From positions 1 to 13,726 of the forward strand of contig JADJEK010000020.1 of the NCBI GenBank assembly GCA_016709145.1: a stretch of 13,726 nucleotides of DNA. The letters are read 5' to 3'. Below, one piece after another: positions 6,550 to 13,726 of this stretch (positions are counted from its first letter, which is position 1; every line of letters starts with the position of its first letter). The notes beneath the pieces were generated by a model that was not told the DNA's origin, searched no databases, and saw nothing but the letters and a program-made list of their open reading frames with translations. Made by a program: the position numbers and the translations under genes. Origin of the DNA: Planctomycetota bacterium. Lineage in GTDB: Bacteria > Planctomycetota > B15-G4 > JADJEK01.

Positions 6550-7952
6550 TCGTCGCGACGCTCGATCAGGGCACGCGCGAACGTGATCGCTTGATCGAGC
6601 GTCGCGATCTCCCCGTCCAGTTGCTTCTCGAACACCGCGGCCAGCAGGCGTCCGAGTTCGGGCCCGGGACGAACCCCGAGTTCGATCACGTGTCGGCCGA
6701 GCAGCAACGGCTTCGGCGCGGCGTCGCGGACGCGCAGGCGCTCGGCGTGCTCGAGCAGCCAGCGTGAATCACCGCAGGCGTCGGACGGCAACACGCGACC
6801 GCGGCCGTCGGCGTCGGAGACCGCGGCGAGCATTCGCAGATCCGCTTCCAGCGCGAGTCGGCGCACGGCCGCGTCGCTGACCGATCCCTTAATGTTCCGA
6901 GTTGGCCGGGTCGCAGATGCAAGCGCACGAGCGCCGCGACCTCGTCCGCGACTTTCGCCTGCTCGCGTCAGGGCGCGCGCAGGCCGTTCGCGCCAGGGAC
7001 TCGCCGGCCGTGTCGTGGGCGTGGGCGCGCAAGCGGCCGTCCTTCCACTTCGTGGTGGCGGCCTTGCCGAGATCGTGGAACAGAACCGCGAGCATGAACA
7101 CCAGCGGCCGCGGAACGGCGTCCCGCATCGTCGTGGCGTGATCGAGACACAGCGCGGTGTGGTCGAACACGTCGCCTTCGGGATGCCAACCGTCGTCCTG
7201 CGGCACGCCGCGCAGCGCCGCGAGCTCGGGGAACGCCGCGATCGCTCCGGTTTCCTCGAGAGCGTGCATGCCCGTGGATGGCCGGCTGCCGCGCAGCAAC
7301 CACTTCTTCACTTCGTCCCACACGCGTTCTTGCGGGAGTTCGGCCAAGTCGAGCGTGCGGCACAACGCCGCCGTCGCCGGATCGATGCCGAAGTCGAAGC
7401 GCGCCGCGAACTGGCAGACGCGCAGCACGCGCAGGGGATCTTCCGTGAACGCCGGCGAGACGTGACGCAGACGCGTCGGCCAGGTCCGTCGCGCCGTCGA
7501 ACGGATCCCGACGACCTCGCCCGTCAGGGGTCTTTGAGCATCGCGTTGATCGTGAGGTCGCGCCGCGCGCACGCTTCCGCTTCGGGCAAGTTCGGATCGG
7601 CGGCGACGTCGAATCCACGGTGGCCGCGCGCGACCCGGGGAATCCCGTCGCGGCAAACCGACGTCGATCGTGACGCCGCCCGACGTCAACTCCAGGATGC
7701 CGAACGCGCGGCCGACGTCGTCGACGCGGGCCCAACGTGGACAACGTCTCGAACAACCGATCGGGCTGGACGCGATAGACCTCGAGGTCGGCGTCCTTCG
7801 CCTCGCATCCGAGCAACCGATCGCGCACCGCACCGCCGACGGTACGCCCGTCCGCCCTGGCGGGACGCGGCGTGGGCGACGCCCGAGCGAGTTCGAGAGT
7901 GCGGCGTCGTGTGCGCAGCGTACTGCGGGACCACCCGACTTCCGGGATCCAT
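6534..7952 (-). CDS. cca: CCA-adding enzyme / poly(A) polymerase family tRNA nucleotidyltransferase with HD domain (frame-broken)
   Basis: Adds or repairs the 3' CCA end of tRNA in the cytoplasm, or tails RNA if it is a PcnB-type paralogue. The span corresponds to about 473 codons, close to family size. Motifs in order on the minus strand: VGGAVRD (7820-7840, nucleotide-binding head), KDADLEVYRV, then DVGRAFGILEL and TIDVGLPRRD, RRDLTINAM (7539-7565, family hallmark), DPFDGATDLAD, LRHVSPAFTEDPLRVLRV, QERVWDEVKKWL, WHPEGDVFDHT and LFHDLGKA (about 7061-7081, HD metal-binding motif). The C-terminal end reads GRHVIELGVRPGPELG then EKQLDGEIATLDQAI, with TAG at 6534-6536. These lie in different frames, with changes near 6880-6990, 7480-7570, 7600-7760 and 7840-7900. 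Every motif is intact, so I read the breaks as sequence errors rather than decay. The start at ATG 7952 is approximate, as no ribosome binding site is clear. Whether it is CCA-specific cannot be told from motifs alone. Confidence 0.85.
6553..6607. terminator. 16-bp inverted repeat just past the convergent stop, inside the end of cca
   Basis: TCGCGACGCTCGATCA (6553-6568) and TGATCGAGCGTCGCGA (6592-6607) are perfect complements with a 23-base loop. The left arm starts four bases after the stop of the plus-strand gene (6549), the usual place for a terminator, yet the whole structure is coding sequence on the minus strand (IATLDQAI and ALIERRD of the cca product). It can fold in transcripts from either strand. 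Confidence 0.45.
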
Positions 7953-8047
7953 GAAGATCGCGTGAGCGCACGGGAATGAAACCTCGGGCTCCCCGTTCCT
8001 GCTGGTCGCGCGCGCAAGACCGTGACGCTTCGTCCTGGAGGCGTGCG

Positions 8048-8075
8048 TTGATCCGCGAGGCGCGAGCGCTATCCT
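8048..8075 (+). promoter_or_regulatory. Sigma70-like promoter for the tail-anchored protein gene
   Basis: TTGATC (8048-8053) and TATCCT (8070-8075) are separated by 16 bases in the 212-base gap between the divergent cca and 8165 genes. TATCCT stands out in GC-rich surroundings. The start codon lies 90 bases downstream with a ribosome binding site between. Typical of housekeeping promoters in high-GC bacteria, though not verified. Confidence 0.45.
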
Positions 8076-8164
8076 CCGGACGCTCTCCCGCTCTTCGGGC
8101 GCCATCCGTTGGGGCGTGGATCCACTCGCAGCAACACCCGGGATTCCCAAAGAGAGGTTCCACC

Positions 8165-9078
8165 ATGGTCAAGAAGTCGTTCCTCGCGCGTTTGTTCGGC
8201 CGCGAAGAAGCCGCCGGAGCCACGGAAGACGAGGTGGCGCCGCGCAAGTCGCCGCAGACTCGAGCCGCGGAATCGTCGCGGCCCCAGGCCGTTCACGCGT
8301 CGCATGCGTCGCACGGGCAATCGAGCGCGCATCGCTCCGAGCCGCGCGTCGTGATCCAGAGACGCCGCCGCGCCAAGCGGTCGAAGAGGTCGAACTCACG
8401 CCGGTGACGCCGGCCACGCCGTCGCCGGTCTCGGAAGCGCGCCCGGCCACGGGGCCGAACCTGAAGGCGACCGAGATGTCGCGCCAGGAAGAAGTCGCCG
8501 TTCGCTTGCAGGAGGGGTTCCAGGGCATCAACCAAGTGCTGAGCGGCATCGACCGCAAGATCGACCAGCAGCAGCGCTCGTCCGACGAGCTGATGCTGTC
8601 GGTGCGCAAGATCCCCGAACTCATGAAGGACGTGCCCGACGCGTCGCGCGCGGGCCTCGAACTGCTGGCGACGATCTCGTCGGTCATGGAACAGCAGAGC
8701 CGCACGTCGCAGGAATTGCTGCATCGGCTCCAGGACGTGCCAAAGCTCATGGACGCCGTCGAGGCGCGTCTGCGCAACGAGTCGAAGGCGACCGCCGAAG
8801 CCGCGGCCGCGGCCCGCGTGGGCCGCCGAGAGCGCAGCGCGTCGAGCGCGGAAGCGACGCCCGGCGACGTTCGCACGAAGGTGGACGGGCTCGCCGGCGA
8901 CTACGCCAAGCGCCAGGAAGAGCTGATGGCCGAACTGCGACGTCAGCAGACCGAGAACGACCGCCGCATCGAGCTCGTACTGAAGAAGTCGGCGTCGACG
9001 ACCAAGGTCATGATCTTCCTCGTCGTGCTTGCGATCGCGGCGTTCTTGCTGGTCGTGAATGCGCTGTCGGCACGCTGA
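8165..9078 (+). CDS. Coiled-coil protein with C-terminal membrane anchor, unknown function (one frameshift)
   Basis: About 304 aa after joining two frames. The ATG at 8165 is preceded by AGAGAGG (8151-8157). The first part (MVKKSFLARLFGREE) continues with a low-complexity, charged, Pro/Ser/Ala/His-rich linker. The frame then changes around 8350-8358, after which RQAVEEVELTPVTP continues. The central region is a long heptad-rich coiled coil (about 8470-8800) containing two copies of a 42-residue unit, each with QQ..S..EL followed by a P-x-LM motif. A second helical stretch (KRQEELMAELRRQQ) leads to one hydrophobic segment, VMIFLVVLAIAAFLLVV (about 9007-9057), and only six residues after it. 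This is tail-anchored topology with the coiled coil in the cytoplasm. There are no enzymatic motifs. A scaffold or cell-envelope organising role is possible but is inference. It has its own promoter candidate and runs divergently from cca. Confidence 0.75.
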
Positions 9079-9383
9079 GCCTGGATCCGTCCGACGGAAC
9101 AGCGTTCAGCGGTTGAGCTCGCATCGCCTGGCGCGGTTCGCGGCGGTCGTCATGGCCGCTGGCGAAGCCCGGCTCCCGTCGACGCGACCGAGGTCGCCGC
9201 GCCGACGGAGCGCCGTCCCGAGCGTGCGCGTGCAGGCCCGATCCGCCGTATCTCGTGATCAGAGCCGCGGAGCGCGGCATCCCGATGTGTGCGGCTGCTT
9301 GTGGAAAACGGGGAGAACCGGTCCTCGTGAGTTATAATGATGTCGTCGAGGGGCTGGTTCTTTCATCAATGAGAATGACCGAA

Positions 9384-9397
9384 GTGATTGTTATCAC
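9384..9397. promoter_or_regulatory. Possible operator palindrome GTGAT-N4-ATCAC
   Basis: GTGATTGTTATCAC has 5-base arms around TGTT, sits in the AT-rich intergenic core downstream of the TATAAT at 9333 and about 190 bases before the transporter start. The symmetry and composition suit a regulator binding site, but its short length makes chance occurrence plausible. Confidence 0.25.
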
Positions 9398-9499
9398 GAT
9401 GGTTCCGCTCGACTGTAAACATCAGGTTCGCGTAAACCGCGCAGGATCGGCCAACGGAGGCTGAACTGTGGATGACGATGCCGCGGATTGCCCAATACG

Positions 9500-9513
9500 C
9501 GCGGATTTCCGCG
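9500..9513. promoter_or_regulatory. Possible operator or hairpin CGCGGA-TT-TCCGCG
   Basis: Perfect 6-base arms around TT, 75 bases before the transporter ATG. It could be a regulator site or small leader hairpin. Short and GC-rich, so weak evidence. Confidence 0.22.
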
Positions 9514-9588
9514 AGTCCCGAACTTTGGATGATGCGTGCGCGCAACGCGTACCGAGCACGCCGGGAATGATCCCGTGATGGGGTTTCG

Positions 9589-10577
9589 ATGAACGCTTCG
9601 GGTCCGAGTGCACGCACCGCCACGTTGCTCGTCGCGGGTCTGTGCTTGGTGTGGGGAAGCACCTGGGTCGTTATCGCCGAGGGGCTCGATTCGTTGCCCG
9701 CGTTCACGTCTGCGGCGATCCGGTTCGCCGTGGCGGCCATCGCCATGGTGTTCGTCGTCCGGGCGTTGGCGGGGCGGGAGGGTGGACGCGCTCCGCGCGC
9801 GGCCTCGTGTTGTCGTCGGGCGTGCTGATTCTTCGGCAGTTATGGCGCCGTGTACTGGTCCGAGCAGTACCTGCCGTCGAGTCTGTGCTCGATCCTGTAC
9901 GCCGTGTTCACGCTGTTGGTGGCCGGGTTCTCTCGGCTGCTGTTGCCCGCGGTGCGGATCTCCGCGAAGCAAGTCGTCGGGCTCGTGATCGGGTTCGCGG
10001 GCGTCGTGCTGTTGTTTTGGACCGACGTCGCGGCACTCGGCGACGTCGGTGGGGCCGCGGCGCTCGTGTTCTTGATCAGCCCGTTGGTGTCGGCGCTCGG
10101 CACCGTGCTGGTGAAGAAGTACGGCGCCGGTGTGAACTCGCTGCGTCTCAACCGCGATGGCATGGCGGTCGGTGCGTTGTTGCTCGCGGCTTGCGCGCTC
10201 ATCGGCGAGCGGGACGCGACGATCGAGTGGACAGCGACCGCGATCGCATCGATCGCATACCTGGCGCTGATCGGCACGGTGTTCACGTTCGGCGTGTACT
10301 TCTGGCTGTTGCGCACGCTGCCGGCGCACAAGCTCGCCGTCATCCCGTACGTGACGCCGGTCTGGCCGTGCTGCTCGGCGTCGCGTTGCGCGACGAAGCG
10401 GTCCACGCCTCGACGCTGATCGGCTGCGCGACGATCCTGGCTTTCGCGCCGGCGGCAATGCTGGACCGCCCGCTGCGAACGACTCGGCCGACATGCGGCC
10501 GATCGGTCGAGTCGAGCTCGTTCGACGGGTCAGCGGACCGACGCCGCAGCGGCCGGCCCACCTGCTTCCCGCGCTGA
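9589..10577 (+). CDS. DMT superfamily (EamA-type) transporter, three frameshifts
   Basis: An inner-membrane permease of the drug/metabolite family; substrate unknown, members export amino acids, metabolites or toxic compounds. ATG 9589 follows a GGGG five bases upstream. The N-terminus TLLVAGLCLVWGSTWVVIAE is the classic first EamA helix. Two EamA repeats follow with about ten hydrophobic helices, including the paired motifs FGSYGAVYWSEQYLPSSLCS (first repeat) and AYLALIGTVFTFGVYFWLLR (second repeat). The frame moves near 9795, back at about 9831, and again near 10363, after which AVLLGVALRDEAVHASTLIG matches the last helices of the family. The final 35 residues after AMLDRP are Arg/Ser-rich and unlike the family, so the true stop may be earlier than 10577 and another indel may lie near 10460. 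It faces the minus-strand genes on its right across a 114-base gap holding only a 14-base palindrome (10662-10675). Confidence 0.85.
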
Positions 10578-10691
10578 ATCCTCGACGCCCTGGCTGGCGG
10601 CGGTTCCCGCGTGTTCTCCTTCCAGGTCGCGTCGTTGCGGAACTGCGCGTCCTCGAAGGGAACTGCGTGCGCAGTCGCCGTTCGTGTCATC

Positions 10692-11101
10692 TTACGAGGG
10701 TTTGTCCATAGCAGACTTCGAATCGTGATCGCGCTTCGTCGTGCCCTGGAAATACGGCGTAGTGGCCGCCCACCGCCGGCGATCAACGCGACCGGACCGA
10801 CCCGACGCCGGCGAACTCCGCGACGCCGCGCGCAGGTCCGCGCGCTTCGTCACGAAGCGGCCGCTGGCGGCATCGAACCCGGTCACCGTGGCGCCATCGG
10901 CGGGGACACGTGAATCAGCGCCAGACTGCGCACGGACACGGCGTCGACGTCGTCACGCCGTCGAGCGCGAGATCGCTGCGGATCGCGATCGATCGAACTG
11001 CTGCTCGCCCGCGCGCAGCACGACGGTACGCGCCGGCTGGCGTCGGGTAGAGCGAGTTCAGGCGTCATCGCGCGCTGGCCGCAGGCACGGGACCGACGAC
11101 G
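10692..11101 (-). CDS. Beta-rich protein fragment, frame-broken; probably C-terminal part of the next feature
   Basis: No single frame spans this stretch, but readable pieces on the minus strand resemble coding sequence: TVVLRAGEQQFDR (about 10990-11035), SDLALDGVTT, DAVSVRSLALI, then ADGATVTGFDAASGRFVTKR (about 10842-10900). A stop at 10692-10694 ends the last open frame. The composition (short beta strands, Gly/Asp turns) suggests an extracytoplasmic beta-sandwich domain. One base shift at the TGA of 11102-11104 makes the previous gene read on as PPFDVVGPVPAASAR, which argues that both are one protein. I do not recognise a family. Confidence 0.35.
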
Positions 11102-13726
11102 TCAGAACGGCGGCAGGCCGGCGAGGCGGACGTCGCCGAGTCGATCGAAGCCGCGCTGCTTCAAGTGAAGCAACTGTAGATCGACGTAGACCTGGACATC
11201 GACCGACTTGGCCTGGCCGCGGACCTTGACGGCGAGGCGCTTGGGCTCGCCGGAGCGCACCGTCGTCAGTTCCGGGACTTCGAGTCCAACGCTTTCGAGG
11301 AACTTCGAGTTCGCGAAGCAGCGTCCGCGAAGCGGTCCTTCACGTCGGCATACCGCGACCCAGGCGCCGTCGTAGTCGCCGCGAACTTGGAGCACCTGTG
11401 CTTCGATGTGACGGCCCTGTGCGGCCAGGTGCTCGATCACCTCGTCTCCGAGGGAACTGCAGGCGAGCCGCGGCGATGCGTCGCGCGGTCGCGAAGCGCG
11501 TCGTCGAGGCGCCGTTGCGCGAGTGCCGCGACGGCGCGCTCGAACTCGAACGCGGGCGCGAGTCGGCCGAGGTCGGTCCGACATAACGCGGCGACCGCCA
11601 CTGCGTCCATCGCGGCGTAGTCGAGGTTCTCGCCATTCTGAAGTCGGCCAGTGTCAGCAAGAGCTAACCGGAGTCGTCGGCACGTGGCGACTCGATCACG
11701 CAGTGCTCCAGCGTGGCGATCGCGATCCCCCGCATCGCCGCCGTGAACGTCGCGGGATCAGGAACGCTCTGCGCCGAGCGCGCGCGTGGTCACGCGCTGC
11801 GAGCGAACGCGGTCCGCCGTGCCAGCTCGGTGTCAGGCAGCTCACGCAACACGCTGTTCTTGCCTGCCATGATGCGGGCGACCTCGAGTGCCGCGATCGA
11901 CTTGCTCACAAAACGCGCCGACGATCTGTGCTTCCTCCGAGGAATCCCGCGTCGGCCAGCGCCAAGTCCCGCCCAGCGCGCCCGCTCGTGTTCGCCGAGC
12001 GACCGGTACGCACCGGCACGACCTTCACGCCGTGGCCGCGAACGAGACGACGAAGTCCGGGTCGCGCTCCTTGGCGAACTCGAAGCGCGGGACCATGCGT
12101 GCCCGCGTCGTCGGTCTCGACGGCGCACAGCAGCGCCATGCGGTTCACTTCACGCGCAGCGTCGGTATCGAGTTCGACGTCGAGCGGTGGAGCGATGAGT
12201 TTCCGCGGTGCGCGGAGTCGCCCGCGAAATCGCGCTGCGCGCCGCCCCAGGCGTTCGTCCGGAATCCATTACAGGCCCCGGCCCGACGACGTCGTCAGGC
12301 GCGTCGGTCGAAATCACGCTCGGTCCGCCACCGTTCGCTCGCGCGTCGAACGTCGACGGTGCGCAGAGACAACTGCTGGCGACGGCACCGCGAACGTGCC
12401 GGGATGATCAGCCGCCGGTCGCGACGTCGAGGTGGATCGTGACATCGCGTTGGATCGGAGTGTCGATCTCGAGGCCACGTGCCGTGCTCGTCCCGGAGCA
12501 CGCGCCGCATAACCGGAGAGCACGTCGAGCGTGAAACCCCGACATCGGGCGCGAACCACCATGACGTCCGTGCCGTGACCTCGCCGCTCGTCGGCGACAG
12601 CATCAGGTCGACACGGCGCGTCGGTGCGGGCGTCACGAAGACGTTCCAATCGAGCGTGCGCGTCGCGGCCGCAGGACGGGTCGCCGACGCCGACGCGGAC
12701 ACGCCGTCGCGGACACTCGTCGAGCCGCCAGAACCGATGCGAGACATCGACGCTCGCGAGCGGTAGGCGCTCGCGCGCGATAACGAAACGCGACTGCGAG
12801 AGCCTAACGCGACCGAAATCGCAGGAGCCAGTTCGTGCCTGTCGCACTCGAGAGGAAGGAAACGCGCGGGTGGTCGCGCAGAGCCTGCGTCACCAGGACT
12901 CGAGCGCTCTGCCATGGCTTGGCATCGACGAGCGCCGCGAGCACGACGTCGCCACTGCACGCGCTTCGAAGCGCGTCGGGCAAGGTTTGGCCGCATTACC
13001 GCCGACTCCGCGCCCAACGCGAGCACACAGGCAAGGCGCAGACCGATCGCGGGCGTCACCTCTCGCGTCGAGTGCGCCCGCGGGCGCACCGAGGATCTCA
13101 TGGGCGTCGAGGTTCAGCGCGCGTGCCGCATCGAGGAGCGAGCGCGCTCACTTCGTCCGTCGAAACTCGTGCCGAACGGATCGATCGCCGGGCAGGGCGG
13201 CCAGCGCCCTGGGAGCCAAACGCCCGCGGAGTTCCGTCATCCCGTCGGTCGCCGCGTTTGTCATGCCCGCGTGGGCGAGCGCGTTCGCGAAACGGCGCAG
13301 TGCGCCGACGTCGAGGCGCGACTTCGAGCGCACTGGAAGTCAGTTGACGCGACCGAACTCGGCCTCAGAGCGCCGACTGGCGGCAGAACAGCAGCCATGC
13401 CTGGTCACCGTCGGTCGCGGCTTGCCGCGAAAGCGCTCCGTGACCGCGGCGACTCAGGTCCGGAAGCCCTTCCTGGCACCGTGAGCTCCGCCATGGGCGC
13501 GCCCGATCGCGTAGGCAAGCAGCGGGTCGAAGTGCTTGCAGCTCGGCCAGCCACCAGCCGAGAGCGATACGAGCGCCGCTGTGCGCAGGCGCGGATCGGA
13601 TCGCGACGCGCCACGGCGTCGCTCGCGAATGGCAGCGTCGCGCGCGGCGCTTCGACCTCGGTCAGCAAGCGCAACGCTGCGGCGCATAGATCGCCGAGGA
13701 CGTCGCCGGTCTCGGCTCTTCGGCCA
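11102..13726 (-). CDS. Large unknown protein(s), heavily frame-broken, open at the right edge
   Basis: The minus strand carries a chain of coding-like segments in changing frames. In order from the window edge: LCAAALRLLTEVEAPRATLP (about 13630-13690), DPRLRTAALVSLSAG and HFDPLLAYAIGRA (about 13500-13600), ALRRFANALAHAGMTNAATD (about 13240-13305), ARALNLDAHEILGAPAG (about 13075-13130), SGDVVLAALVDAKPWQSARV (about 12895-12955), then beta-rich LDWNVFVTPAPTRRVDLMLS and SWWFAPDVGVS (about 12535-12655), and GLEIDTPIQRDVTIHLDVAT (about 12416-12475). Next come DVELDTDAAREVNRMALLCA (about 12130-12185), FEFAKERDPDFVVSFAA, SLGEHERARWAG, a helical ALEVARIMAGKNSVLRELPD (about 11830-11890), and a clean stretch at about 11102-11460 ending VRLAGLPPF. 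The start resembles alpha-solenoid (HEAT/TPR-like) sequence, the middle is beta-rich, the end mixed. It may be one protein of about 900 residues or two genes. I cannot name a family. Confidence 0.5.

Larger units (their letters stand above)
9079..9588. other. 510-base intergenic region with an AT-rich core
   Basis: I see no convincing gene. 9331-9420 is only about 44% G+C (40 of 90 bases) against about 70% around it. A perfect TATAAT occurs at 9333-9338 but has no -35 partner at normal spacing. An open frame at 9255-9464 (69 codons) has no ribosome binding site and no family resemblance. Two short palindromes are listed separately. The region likely carries the promoter and regulatory sites of the EamA transporter, or is a remnant of acquired DNA. 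Confidence 0.5.

Noticed and set aside
9333..9338. Perfect TATAAT as a full promoter
   Set aside because: No TTGACA-like hexamer at 15-19 bases upstream and no extended -10; kept only as a remark in the intergenic entry.
9255..9464. 69-codon open frame in the intergenic region
   Set aside because: No ribosome binding site, unusual composition, crosses the AT-rich island, no resemblance to any family.
9394..9746. 126-codon minus-strand open frame whose end looks less biased than other shadows
   Set aside because: Its first half is antisense to the first helices of the EamA transporter and its less biased end merely follows the AT-rich island.
10662..10675. 14-base palindrome as terminator between convergent genes
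   Set aside because: Only 6-base arms with no T-tract; too short to claim.
10741..11229. 162-codon plus-strand open frame
   Set aside because: Arg-rich translation; the minus strand gives more natural protein segments over the same bases.
1..13726. CRISPR array, tRNA, rRNA, insertion sequence or prophage genes
   Set aside because: No spaced direct repeats, cloverleaf-like segments, transposase motifs or phage structural genes were seen on either strand.

Overview
The window is high-GC bacterial DNA (roughly 68-70% G+C by eye). I recognise no phage, plasmid, CRISPR, tRNA or rRNA sequence. The best guess for the source is a Planctomycetota bacterium. The reasons are a Ser/Thr kinase with the short N-terminal helical region common in that phylum, a kinase-FGE-sulfatase fusion, and an RnfD/UnbU-like membrane protein with a Sel1-repeat tail. 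This placement is an inference from gene style; there is no marker gene to prove it.

Layout, left to right. 1-1330 (+): 5'-truncated, frame-broken RnfD/NqrB-like membrane protein ending in cysteine-rich Sel1 repeats. 1497-2444 (+): exported protein with a proline-rich linker and PPC-like beta domains. 2562-5158 (+): one transmembrane Ser/Thr kinase with a C-terminal FGE-sulfatase-like sensor domain, split by a single frameshift near 4423. 5219-5758 and 5830-6549 (+): two unknown proteins. 6534-7952 (-): CCA-adding enzyme / poly(A) polymerase family tRNA nucleotidyltransferase with an HD domain, broken by several frameshifts and converging on the previous gene with a 16-base overlap. 8165-9078 (+): unknown coiled-coil protein with one C-terminal membrane anchor, one frameshift. 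9079-9588: intergenic, with a strikingly AT-rich stretch. 9589-10577 (+): DMT/EamA transporter with three frameshifts. 10692-13726 (-): one or more heavily frame-broken genes of unknown function, open at the window edge.

The dominant feature is the uneven density of frame breaks. 800-4420 and 4430-6549 read cleanly, while 1-800, the cca gene and everything past 10.6 kb shift frame often. Because an essential-type gene (cca) is affected while its fragments keep all diagnostic motifs, I favour uncorrected indel errors over gene decay. Protein-level calls therefore come from stitching frames by eye.

Functionally the window looks like a chromosomal patchwork: envelope proteins, a transmembrane signalling kinase, one tRNA-maturation enzyme and one exporter. 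I do not see a coherent defence or biosynthetic system. The most interesting items are the kinase/pseudo-FGE fusion, the RnfD-Sel1 fusion, the tail-anchored protein with a 42-residue internal repeat, and several long perfect inverted repeats, one of them encoded inside the end of cca exactly where the opposing gene stops.
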